In this document: in pieces, positions 8,317-15,585 of the stretch
How the letters are laid out: every line of letters begins with the position of its first letter
Position numbering within the stretch: position 1 is the stretch's first letter
Assembly: GCF_021044625.1 (NCBI RefSeq)
Contig: NZ_CP087999.1
Location: 186,001-250,000 of the forward strand
From: Geomonas sp. RF6
GTDB lineage: Bacteria > Desulfobacterota > Desulfuromonadia > Geobacterales > Geobacteraceae
Direction of reading: 5' to 3'
DNA: 64,000 bases
Position numbers and translations under genes: made by a program
Notes under the pieces: generated by a model
Databases searched by the model: none
What the model saw: only the letters and a program-made list of their open reading frames with translations
Told to the model about the DNA's origin: nothing

Positions 8317-9429
8317 TTACGGCACCGGCGCCCGCGGGGGCCGCGTCCCGTCCGGCGCTGTCCCCACCGGCACGACCCCATTATCCCGGCGCAGCGATTC
8401 GAAGAAAACCTGGAAGAGCGCAAGGATCACAGGTCCCGCCACTATACCGGTGATTCCCATCGTCACGAGACCGCCGAGACCGCCGAGGGCGACGAGGAGT
8501 ATGGGAAGCTTCGCCTTGCCGCTGATGAAGAGAGGGCGGATCACGTTGTCGATGCTGCTGACCGCTATCACGCACCAGGCGATCAGGAGCACCCCCTTGA
8601 GGATCTCCCCCTGGACGAGCAAAAAGAGCGCGCCGGGGACCCAGATGAGTGCCGTGCCGACGACCGGTATGATGGCGCAGATCGCCATCAGCGTCCCGAA
8701 GAGGAGCGGAGAAGGAAGCCCCGCGACCCAGAAGCCGAGCCCGCCGAGCGCCCCCTGCACGAGGCAGGTCAGCACGACGCCGTACATGATCGCTCCGAGG
8801 ACACGCTCCAGCGTCTGGAATATGTTCTGCTTCAATCCCTCCCTGAGCACTATGACTTCCCAGAAGGCGCGCACGTAGCCGGGGCCGTCCCGGTACACGA
8901 AGAAAAGGATGATCAGCATCATGAAGAGCTTCATCAGGAAACCGATGAAGTTTTTGGCTATCCCGGTGAGGTAGTTCAGGAGGTGGGACGCGCCCTGCTT
9001 CGCGGTGGGGAGGAGCACCTTGTCCAGGTCGAGGTTCAGGCTTCCCACCAGCGGCTTCACCTTCGCCACCAGCGCGGAAAGCCACGGCTGGCGAAGTATT
9101 GTATCAAAGGTCGGCATGCCGCCGGCACCGGCGGTGGCGCGCTCGAGGTACTGGTAGGCCTGCGCCACCTCCTGCGACAGGGTGAAGATCAGCCCCACCA
9201 GCGGCAGGACAAGGACGAGGCAGACGAGAAGGGTCATGAGGCCGGAAGCGGCGTTTCTGCGTCCCCTGCACCGCTCCAGCACCTTTTCGAAGAGCGGAAA
9301 GGTGATGATTCCTATCGCCGACGCCCACACGAGGGTGCTGAGGAAGGGAGCGAGGATGAGAAAGAGCAGGTACAGGAGAAGCAGCGCGAACGTGTACGCG
9401 AGCAGCGTAAAAAAGAGGGTTCGATCCAT
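8317..9429 (-). CDS. AI-2E family transporter (TqsA/PerM-like permease)
   Basis: Inner-membrane protein, 370 aa from the chosen ATG (MDRTLFFTLL). An upstream extension to 9498 would add 23 polar residues with no ribosome-binding site; AGGAG lies about 10 bases before the chosen ATG. Family pattern is clear: two N-terminal helices, a pair around residues 60-100, a periplasmic segment (about 100-170), then five or six C-terminal helices including GALGGLGFWVAGLPSPLLFGTLMAICAI broken by short loops, and the IDNVIRPLFISGKAKL loop typical of the family. Members export diverse small solutes or ions; the AI-2 role is not general. The C-terminal 25 residues are Pro/Arg-rich and not conserved. Confidence 0.88.
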   Translation of the reverse strand: MDRTLFFTLLAYTFALLLLYLLFLILAPFLSTLVWASAIGIITFPLFEKVLERCRGRRNAASGLMTLLVCLVLVLPLVGLIFTLSQEVAQAYQYLERATAGAGGMPTFDTILRQPWLSALVAKVKPLVGSLNLDLDKVLLPTAKQGASHLLNYLTGIAKNFIGFLMKLFMMLIILFFVYRDGPGYVRAFWEVIVLREGLKQNIFQTLERVLGAIMYGVVLTCLVQGALGGLGFWVAGLPSPLLFGTLMAICAIIPVVGTALIWVPGALFLLVQGEILKGVLLIAWCVIAVSSIDNVIRPLFISGKAKLPILLVALGGLGGLVTMGITGIVAGPVILALFQVFFESLRRDNGVVPVGTAPDGTRPPRAPVP

Positions 9430-9455
9430 CGGCCAGGTACTCCTTGCTTGCCGAC

Positions 9456-9986
9456 TCAGGCCGGAGCAACCGGTTGCCCGTCCGCGAGGCAGCGCCATCC
9501 CTTCACAATTTTAACTATAACCCAGACGTATGTTGCCACCATGACCAGGACGCCGAGGCCAAAGAAGAGCATCAGGAGGAAGGAGACCAGGAAGCCGAGG
9601 AGCGACTTCCAGAAAATGGAGATCTGGTAGTCGTAGTGGCTGCGGTACGTACCGGTGGCGCTGTCGCGGTAGAGGTAGGCGATGACCACGCCGATGAGCA
9701 TGGTTACCCCCCACAGGAAGCCGCCGAGATAGCAGGCGTACACGATCGTCGGCATCGTCTTTTCCGACTTCTCCATCTTTTCCAGCGCGTCCGTTATGTT
9801 GCCGGGGATGAGGGGGAGGACGTAAATCTCCCGCGCTGCGTCCCCTTCGGCAACGAAATCGACCCGGGCACCCCCGCGCGGCTCGCCGGGGCTCTTCCAG
9901 TCGGAGCGGCTGAAACGGTAACGCGTCCCGTCGGCGCACCGTATGACCCCTACCTCCGCATCGAAACCGAGCACCATCCCTTCCAT
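9456..9986 (-). CDS. Membrane protein with N-terminal cold-shock/OB-like domain and Tic20/DUF4870-like membrane domain
   Basis: 176 aa from the ATG preceded by GGAGGAG; the longer frame to 10109 adds 41 residues without a ribosome-binding site. Residues 1-60 (GMVLGFDAEVGVIRC, YRFSRSDW, GARVDFVAEGDAAREIYVL) have the strand pattern of a cold-shock or S1-like OB fold: GxVxxFDxxxGxI, then F at the RNA-binding strand and VxFxxxxG. Residues 75-170 contain two or three transmembrane helices (TIVYACYLGGFLWGVTMLIG, LLGFLVSFLLMLFFGLGVLVM) resembling DUF4870-type small membrane proteins. It sits 26 bases upstream of the AI-2E-family gene, so they may be co-transcribed. Function unknown; the domain pairing is unusual (see findings). 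Confidence 0.75.
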   Translation of the reverse strand: MEGMVLGFDAEVGVIRCADGTRYRFSRSDWKSPGEPRGGARVDFVAEGDAAREIYVLPLIPGNITDALEKMEKSEKTMPTIVYACYLGGFLWGVTMLIGVVIAYLYRDSATGTYRSHYDYQISIFWKSLLGFLVSFLLMLFFGLGVLVMVATYVWVIVKIVKGWRCLADGQPVAPA

Positions 9987-10134
9987 ACTCTCCTCCTCCC
10001 CCCGCTGGCGGCGGAAGCCTGTTTTCCGGCAGGACCGGCGTGTGTAATCCGCGAAAAGGATACAGAAAAAGGGGGTAAAGTCTAGCGTGGCGGGGGCTCG
10101 CGACGGCATGATACTCTTTTAGGAAGAGGAAGCC

Positions 10135-13100
10135 ATGTTCATCCCGCTGCACGTTAAAAGCGACTACAGTCTCGGCTTTGGTACCGCCTCGGTGGAGGAA
10201 CTGATCGAGCGGGCCGTGGCGCTCGGCTACCGGGCGCTCGCCCTCACCGATCTGGAGAACCTCTACGCCCAGGTGCGCTTTCACCAGGGGTGCCGCGAGG
10301 CGGGGATCCGCCCGCTCACCGGGTTGGAGCTCCGCCCCGGATTTGACGGGAGGCACAACGTGGGGCGCAAGCAGGGGCGCGTCGTCCTTCTGGCGCTCGA
10401 CGAGAGCGGGTACCGCAGCCTCTGCCGCATCGTGAGCCGCAGGCGAAGCGCGACGCTGCAGCGACCGATGGAGGCGCCGCACCGCGACCCCCTCCCGGTG
10501 GCGATGAAGTGCTCCGACGGTCTCATGGCGCTGAGCGACGACCCCGCCGTCGTGGAGGAGCTTTTCTACAGCGGGAGCTTTCTTCCCGAGCAGCTGGGAG
10601 TACTGCTGGTGCGCCCGGACGAGCAGCAGCGTGACCGCAGGCGGATCGAGGCGGCGGAGCGCCTCGGGGTGCGGCTGGTGGCGGATCTGGACTGCACTTT
10701 CCTGAGGCAGGGGGACCACCCGCTCCACGTGCTGCAGCTGGCCATACGGCAGGGGCGCCCGATGCGGGACACGGCGCTCGGTGCCGACGTCGAGGGGCGG
10801 GAGAGGTGGCTTCGCTCCCCCGCGGAGGTGGCCCTTCTCTTTGCCGACCAGCCGCAGGCGCTGCACGAATCGGCAGAAATTGCAAATCTCGCCTCTTTCG
10901 ACCTGCAGGGGGTGCAGGGGACCTCCCCGATAAGCCCCTTCATAGGCACCGGAAGCGCAGCCGCGACGCTCAAACGGATCTGCCTGGATGCGCTGGAAGA
11001 TCTCATGGTGGAGCGTCACCGCAGACGCGACTACCTCGTCCGACTGGAACACGAGCTCCAGGTCTTCGAGGCGCTCGGGTTTTCCGGTTTCATGGCGGTG
11101 GTCGCCGACATCCTCTCCCACTGCCGCCGGCTCGGCATCCCGGTGGCGGTGCGGGGCTCCGCAGTCAGTTCCCTCACCCTTCACCTCCTCGGCGGCTCAC
11201 CGGTCGACCCGCTGCGGCACGGGCTCCTCTTCGAGCGCTTCCTGCACAAGGGGAAGTCGGCGTGGCCAGACGTCGACATCGATCTTCCGTGGCACCGCCG
11301 CGACGAGGTCATCGACTGGGTCTACCGGCGCTACGGACAAGACAAGGTGGCGATGGTGGCGGCTCACCACACCTTCCGCTACCGCTCCGCCCTGCGGGAG
11401 GGGCTGAAGGCGTGGGGGGCCTCACCTACCGAGATAGAGCGGGCAAGCGCGCTTCTCCCCCCGGAGGATCTCGCCTCCGAGGAGCTCGATTTTCTCGGCA
11501 TGGCAGAAGCGGCACAGGAGGAAATCCCCGAGGAGATTGACGGCGGAGGGGGTGCCCCCTTTCCCCGCATGGGAGAGATATTCCCACTGATACGCCGCCT
11601 CGTGGGGCGCCCCCACCACATCGCCGCTCACCCGGGGGGGATCGTGGTGGACCGCTACCCGCTGGAGGACCTCCTTCCCCTGGAGCGGGCGCCGAAAGGG
11701 GTCATCATCACGCAGTACGACCTCGTCGCCGTCTCCCGCCTCGGCCTTGCCAAGATCGACCTCCTGGGAAACCGCTGCCTCTCCGAGCTCGAGGAGGCAC
11801 TCGCCCCGCGCACCCTGTCCGACATCCCTCCGGAGGACCCGGAGACCCTGGCACTGATTGACGACGCCCGCACCGTCGGCTGCTTTCAGCTCGAGAGCCC
11901 TGCGATGCGCTCCCTCCTGAAGCGCCTGCCGATCCGCTCCCAGAACGACGTCACCGCAGCGCTGGCACTGATCCGCCCCGGCGCCGCCTCCGGCGAGGTG
12001 AAGGGCGCCTTTGTGCGGCGCGCCCGCGACGAGGAGGGGGTGAACTTCCCCTTCCGCCTCATGGAGGACCGGCTGCGGGAGACGTACGGCCTCTTTCTGT
12101 ACGAGGAGGATGTCATGCTCCTCCTTTCGCGAACCGGGGGGATAACCCTCGACGAGGCTGACGAGTTGCGCCGCGCCATAGTGAAAAGCGGCGGGGACCC
12201 GGCGACTCTGGCCCTGCTGCAGTCGGCCTTCCTGGACAGGGCGTCCGCCGTCGCGGGGAGAAAGGGGGCTCAGGCGCGGCGGGCGTGGGCGACCGCCACA
12301 CGGCTTGCCGCCTACTCCTTCAACAAGGCGCACGCCGCAAGCTATGCGCTCCTTGCCTACTACTCCGCCTATGCGAAGGTGCACTGTCCCCTCGAGTTCG
12401 CCTGCGCCCTCATCAACCACCATCAGGGGCTCTACCCGCTGCGAGTGGAGGTCGCGGAGCTCTCCCGTATCGGGATTGTCGTGCAGGCGCCCCATGTGAA
12501 CGAGTCGCAGTACCACTCCTTTTCCGTGACCGCAGCCGGGCAGAAGGGGAGCGTGCGGGTCGGACTCGACAAGGTGAAGGGGCTCTCCGTGCGCCGCGCC
12601 ATGGAGATACTGGAAGACCGCAGGCGGCGCGGCCCGTACGCGAGCCTCCGAAACCTCCTGGAGCGGGTACCGCTCTCGCTGAGGGAGGTCGCCGCGCTGG
12701 TCCTTTCCGGCGCCTGCGACGAGCTCTCCCCATTGCACTCCCAGCACTACCCCTTCGCACACGAGGCGGCGCTGGAACAGCTGCAGGAGGGCTCCCCCCT
12801 CCCCGACCTCGACCGGCTGAGGGTTGCGCTCCCCGATACGGAAAGCGCGGAGGGGGAGCGGATACGGCTCTACCAGGCGCTGGTACGGGTGAGAAACGAG
12901 CTGAGCTACCTGCAGATGCACCTCGCGGCGCACCCGATGGCGCTCCTGCGGGAGGAGGCGCAGCGGATGTCGTGCGTGACGGTAGAGGAGGCGAGCCATG
13001 CGTCGGCGGGAAAGACGGTGCGGCTTGCGGTGGTGGTGGCGGCGATGCGCAGGGTGCAGACGAGGCAGGGGGCGATGCAGTTTCTGACGGTGGAGGACGA

Positions 13101-13284
13101 GACGGGACTTCTGGAAGCGGCTCTCTTGCCGGTGGTTTTCCAGGAGCTGGGGGACCGGATAAAGACGGCGGGCCCTTTCCTTGTGGAGGGACGAATCAGG
13201 CGGCAGCAGGAGGCGGTACACCTGGAGGTGAGCTACCTCACCCCCTTTCACAAGCGCCCCGGGCCGTTCGGAGCGCTCGACTAG
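10135..13284 (+). CDS. DNA polymerase III alpha-subunit homologue, DnaE2/ImuC-like
   Basis: 1049-aa C-family DNA polymerase. The N-terminal PHP domain starts PLHVKSDYSLGFGTAS (the usual HxH is altered to HVK, so this PHP site is probably degenerate). The palm carries PDVDIDL (about residues 378-384) and AKIDLLG (about 541), giving the three catalytic Asp residues. AAHPGGIVV is the HPGG motif seen in DnaE2 and DnaE. FNKAHAASYALLAYYSAY is the helix-hairpin-helix/fingers region, and an OB-fold (about 960-1040) is C-terminal. Length near 1050 and the missing tau-binding tail point to the non-replicative DnaE2/ImuC branch rather than replicative DnaE (about 1150). AGAGGAAG precedes ATG. The UdgX-type gene is convergent, 3 bases away. 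No ImuA/ImuB gene adjoins it. Confidence 0.82.
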   Translation: MFIPLHVKSDYSLGFGTASVEELIERAVALGYRALALTDLENLYAQVRFHQGCREAGIRPLTGLELRPGFDGRHNVGRKQGRVVLLALDESGYRSLCRIVSRRRSATLQRPMEAPHRDPLPVAMKCSDGLMALSDDPAVVEELFYSGSFLPEQLGVLLVRPDEQQRDRRRIEAAERLGVRLVADLDCTFLRQGDHPLHVLQLAIRQGRPMRDTALGADVEGRERWLRSPAEVALLFADQPQALHESAEIANLASFDLQGVQGTSPISPFIGTGSAAATLKRICLDALEDLMVERHRRRDYLVRLEHELQVFEALGFSGFMAVVADILSHCRRLGIPVAVRGSAVSSLTLHLLGGSPVDPLRHGLLFERFLHKGKSAWPDVDIDLPWHRRDEVIDWVYRRYGQDKVAMVAAHHTFRYRSALREGLKAWGASPTEIERASALLPPEDLASEELDFLGMAEAAQEEIPEEIDGGGGAPFPRMGEIFPLIRRLVGRPHHIAAHPGGIVVDRYPLEDLLPLERAPKGVIITQYDLVAVSRLGLAKIDLLGNRCLSELEEALAPRTLSDIPPEDPETLALIDDARTVGCFQLESPAMRSLLKRLPIRSQNDVTAALALIRPGAASGEVKGAFVRRARDEEGVNFPFRLMEDRLRETYGLFLYEEDVMLLLSRTGGITLDEADELRRAIVKSGGDPATLALLQSAFLDRASAVAGRKGAQARRAWATATRLAAYSFNKAHAASYALLAYYSAYAKVHCPLEFACALINHHQGLYPLRVEVAELSRIGIVVQAPHVNESQYHSFSVTAAGQKGSVRVGLDKVKGLSVRRAMEILEDRRRRGPYASLRNLLERVPLSLREVAALVLSGACDELSPLHSQHYPFAHEAALEQLQEGSPLPDLDRLRVALPDTESAEGERIRLYQALVRVRNELSYLQMHLAAHPMALLREEAQRMSCVTVEEASHASAGKTVRLAVVVAAMRRVQTRQGAMQFLTVEDETGLLEAALLPVVFQELGDRIKTAGPFLVEGRIRRQQEAVHLEVSYLTPFHKRPGPFGALD

Positions 13285-13287
13285 GGA

Positions 13288-13929
13288 TCACTTTTCCTTC
13301 AGCACCGCGGCCACCAGGCGCAGGTCTTCCACGAAGGCATCGAGCGCCGCCTGCCGCGCCTCGTCCGTCTCCGTGCGCAGGATCGCCGAGGGGTGCGTGG
13401 TAGCCATGGCGAAGGGGGCAAGGTTACTGGGGAGGAAGCGGCCGTGGTCGCGGGTAACCAGCACCTCCTTTCCGAGGAGGGCCTGGGCGGCGGTGGCGCC
13501 CATGGCGACGAGGACGCGGGGGCGGATCAATTCGATCTCCGCATCGAGCCAGGGGAGGCAGGCGCCGATCTCCCGCGCGTTCGGCTTCTGATGCAGGCGG
13601 CGTTTTCCTACCGCGACCCACTTGAAGTGCTTCACCACATTGGTGACGTACGCGTCGCCGCGGTCGATCCCCGCGCGCTCCAGCGCCTGATCCAGCACCC
13701 GCCCCGCCGGCCCAACAAAGGGGTGTCCCTTGCGGTCCTCCGAGTCACCCGGCTGCTCGCCCACGAGGATGAGGCGAGAGGTGACCTCCCCTTCCCCGAA
13801 TACCGTCTGCGTTCCCGTCGTCCAGAGGGGACAGGCCCGACACCCGGCAGCGGCAGTCCGCACATCGTCATACGTCCCGCCGCGCGGAACGAGAGGAGCG
13901 GCGGTTTCTTCCGGGTGCAAGCGTGGCAT
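13288..13929 (-). CDS. udgX: UdgX-type uracil-DNA glycosylase (family 4/6)
   Basis: 213 aa. Motif A is GEQPGDSED (57-65) and motif B is HPSAILR near residue 180. Between them is KRRLHQ (109-114), matching the KRRIH insertion that defines UdgX, in which the His forms a covalent bond to the abasic sugar after uracil removal. The Fe-S cluster region has CRACPL (C30, C33) and GACLPW; where ordinary family-4 enzymes have Cys after VVK, this protein has His (VVKH), as I recall for UdgX. GGAGG five bases before ATG fixes the start. It is convergent with the DnaE2-like gene, with only 3 bases between the stops, so antisense interference is possible. The family call rests on these motifs, not on a search. 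Confidence 0.85.
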   Translation of the reverse strand: MPRLHPEETAAPLVPRGGTYDDVRTAAAGCRACPLWTTGTQTVFGEGEVTSRLILVGEQPGDSEDRKGHPFVGPAGRVLDQALERAGIDRGDAYVTNVVKHFKWVAVGKRRLHQKPNAREIGACLPWLDAEIELIRPRVLVAMGATAAQALLGKEVLVTRDHGRFLPSNLAPFAMATTHPSAILRTETDEARQAALDAFVEDLRLVAAVLKEK

Positions 13930-14027
13930 GGCGACCTCCGGCAGAAAAGGTGAGTGCAGTACGGAAGGAATTGTAACGGGGAAGGGAGCTCATTCAAGGT
14001 GATGCCGGAGGCGCCGATGTAGTCAAT

Positions 14028-14136
14028 GTAGGCCGGGATAAGTCGCAGACGTTCCCGGCATGGCGCCGGCGGAACCTGGAGGGGTGGTTGCAACGCGGCG
14101 GCACATGCCGGAAACGCTTCGCTTATTCCGGCATAC
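14028..14136. repeat. REP-like palindromic element, copy A
   Basis: Begins GTAGGCCGGGATAAG and ends with the inverted counterpart CGCTTATTCCGGCATAC, about 110 bases in total. Two further copies lie at 38377-38471 and 59930-60022. The two arms can fold as a long hairpin. No transposase is nearby. Confidence 0.85.
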
Positions 14137-14154
14137 ATATCACCAAAAAAAATA

Positions 14155-14186
14155 AAAAGCCCGCAGCGTGGCAGCTGCGGGCTTTT
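14155..14186 (-). terminator. Rho-independent terminator of the ompW gene
   Basis: Read on the minus strand: perfect stem GCTGCGGGC / GCCCGCAGC with a 6-base loop, followed by a T-rich run. It starts about 25 bases after the OmpW stop codon. Confidence 0.85.
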
Positions 14187-14209
14187 CGGAGTGTATATCG
14201 ACTGAGGTA

Positions 14210-14836
14210 TTAGAAGCGCACACCTACGCCGGCGGCGAAGAGGTGCGGGTTGATCTCGAGGTCGTACATCCCGCCGAGATGGGCGGGGCCGTCGCCGAGG
14301 GCGAACTGGGTATCGATGTTGACGTACTTGTAGTCGATGTTGAAGAAGATGTTTTCAGCGACGTTGAAGTCGACGCCGCCCTGGGCGACCCAGTTGACGC
14401 TGTTGTGGATGTTCAGCTTGGAGGAGATGCTGCTGTCGACCCTGGAGTTGAACGGCATGGTGAAGTTCATGCCGCCGCCGATGTACGGGCTGATTTTCTG
14501 CCCGGCAAGGGGGTGGAACTTCACAGTCAGGGTCGGAGGAAGGAGCCATGTGGAGCCGATGGTCTCACCGCCGAGCCTGATGTCGTGGTGCGTTGCAGCA
14601 GCGAAGAGTTCCGCCGAGACATTCTTTGTGAAGAAGTATGCGAGGTCGATACCGGGGGTGACGTCGGCATCGATTCTGGCGCCCCCGAGGGTGTTGTTCA
14701 GGTTGTCATCCGGCAACACGTAGACGCCCTTCAGCCCGAACTGGAACTTCTTGTAGTCCTGCGCACTGGCGAGAGCCGTCAGGCCCATGGTAAGACATAG
14801 TGCGGCACCCAATACAGCTACCATCTTTTTCAACAT
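14210..14836 (-). CDS. ompW: OmpW family outer-membrane beta-barrel protein
   Basis: 208 aa with a Sec signal peptide (MLKKM, hydrophobic core, ALASAQ cleavage near residue 26). The mature part alternates polar and hydrophobic residues, as expected for eight strands: GLKGVYVLPDD, GIDLAYFFTKNVSAEL, WLLPPTLTVKFHP, ISPYIGGGMNFT, NWVAQGGVDFNV, FFNIDYKYVNI, and a final strand ending in aromatic F (FAAGVGVRF). These are OmpW hallmarks. OmpW proteins form narrow hydrophobic channels linked to stress and redox responses. GGAGGGAG precedes the ATG. A 9-bp perfect inverted repeat lies 26 bases upstream and a TTGACA/TATCTG promoter further up, suggesting a regulated single-gene unit ending at the terminator at 14155-14186. 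Confidence 0.9.
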   Translation of the reverse strand: MLKKMVAVLGAALCLTMGLTALASAQDYKKFQFGLKGVYVLPDDNLNNTLGGARIDADVTPGIDLAYFFTKNVSAELFAAATHHDIRLGGETIGSTWLLPPTLTVKFHPLAGQKISPYIGGGMNFTMPFNSRVDSSISSKLNIHNSVNWVAQGGVDFNVAENIFFNIDYKYVNIDTQFALGDGPAHLGGMYDLEINPHLFAAGVGVRF

Positions 14837-14861
14837 GATCTACTCCCTCCGTTACATGATA

Positions 14862-14884
14862 TATGAGAACGATATGTTCTCATA
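14862..14884. promoter_or_regulatory. Inverted repeat upstream of ompW, possible operator
   Basis: TATGAGAAC, 5-base spacer, GTTCTCATA: a perfect 9-bp inverted repeat centred about 37 bases upstream of the ompW ATG. By position it lies in the leader, downstream of the candidate promoter at 14915-14944, where a repressor dimer could block elongation, or the RNA could fold as a hairpin. The factor is unknown. Confidence 0.5.
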
Positions 14885-14914
14885 GCGAGAAACAGGTATA
14901 GAACAAGCACGTGT

Positions 14915-14944
14915 CAGATAGCAAAAGATGGTCATGTGTGTCAA
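14915..14944 (-). promoter_or_regulatory. Candidate sigma-70 promoter of ompW
   Basis: On the minus strand: TTGACA (14944-14939), 18-base spacer, TATCTG (14920-14915). Transcription would begin near 14908, giving a leader of about 70 bases that contains the 9-bp inverted repeat. It lies in an AT-rich segment. Based on consensus match only. Confidence 0.4.
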
Positions 14945-15585
14945 GTAATATCATAAAAAGCTGCAGGTGTTACTGTAAACACAATATTATGTATACTACT
15001 TCATCGGCCAGTTTATTCGTCACATATATAAAAGTGTAAACATTATTTCCCCTGCGTATTCCACAGTATTAGTGCATTCCGTACAACGAGGATCTTGTGT
15101 ATACAGAGCTGCTGCATGAAGTACAGTAGACGCATGAACGGCCACCCCCCTCCGGCAGATCGTGATCCCCTGTTCCTGCCCCGAGCCGACCCGCCATGGG
15201 TACGTCAGCTGCCCCCCTTGAACGAAGCGGCAGCCGAGCTTCCATCCGCACAGGAAGCCATTAACTGGATTAAATGTTCTCTCCCTGTGATCTTTGTCAC
15301 AGTTCGCATTGATAAATCGCCGAGGCCACTCTTTGACCAGCATTGGCAGGAGAATTAGTTATTGCAACGGATCCTAAAAACAGGTACAAAACTACTCGGA
15401 AAACAAAAGGAACCTGTCCTTCTAAGCAAGATCAAATATTGGCTGCTCCACACGATTGAAAAGTCGCACCAATTATTCCTGCACCTCCCGCTACGATTGA
15501 TCTCCCGCACTTTTCAAAGTAGACCACGCCACAATTAGAAAATACGCTTCGCAAATTGCCGCCGCTCCTTTCTTACAAGGGTCCG
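14945..15585. other. Long AT-rich intergenic region with an internal GC-rich island
   Basis: About 640 bases between divergent ompW and serine-hydrolase genes. Most of it is clearly more AT-rich than the coding sequence. Within it, about 15140-15260 is GC-rich and contains self-complementary segments such as GGCAGC/GCTGCC. The open frame at 15020-15343 on the minus strand shows no domain and no good ribosome-binding site, so I do not call it a gene. Possible promoter and untranslated-RNA space. Confidence 0.4.

Noticed and set aside
8221-9630. 469-aa open frame antisense to the AI-2E-family gene
   Set aside because: Highly charged, low-complexity translation without domains; the membrane protein on the other strand is clear.
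11422-13251. 609-aa open frame antisense to the DnaE2-like gene
   Set aside because: Shadow of a polymerase gene with motifs in the other strand; no domain seen.
15020-15343. 107-aa open frame on the minus strand between ompW and the serine hydrolase
   Set aside because: No domain, no clear ribosome-binding site, many Cys and Arg without pattern; crosses the GC-rich island and likely non-coding.
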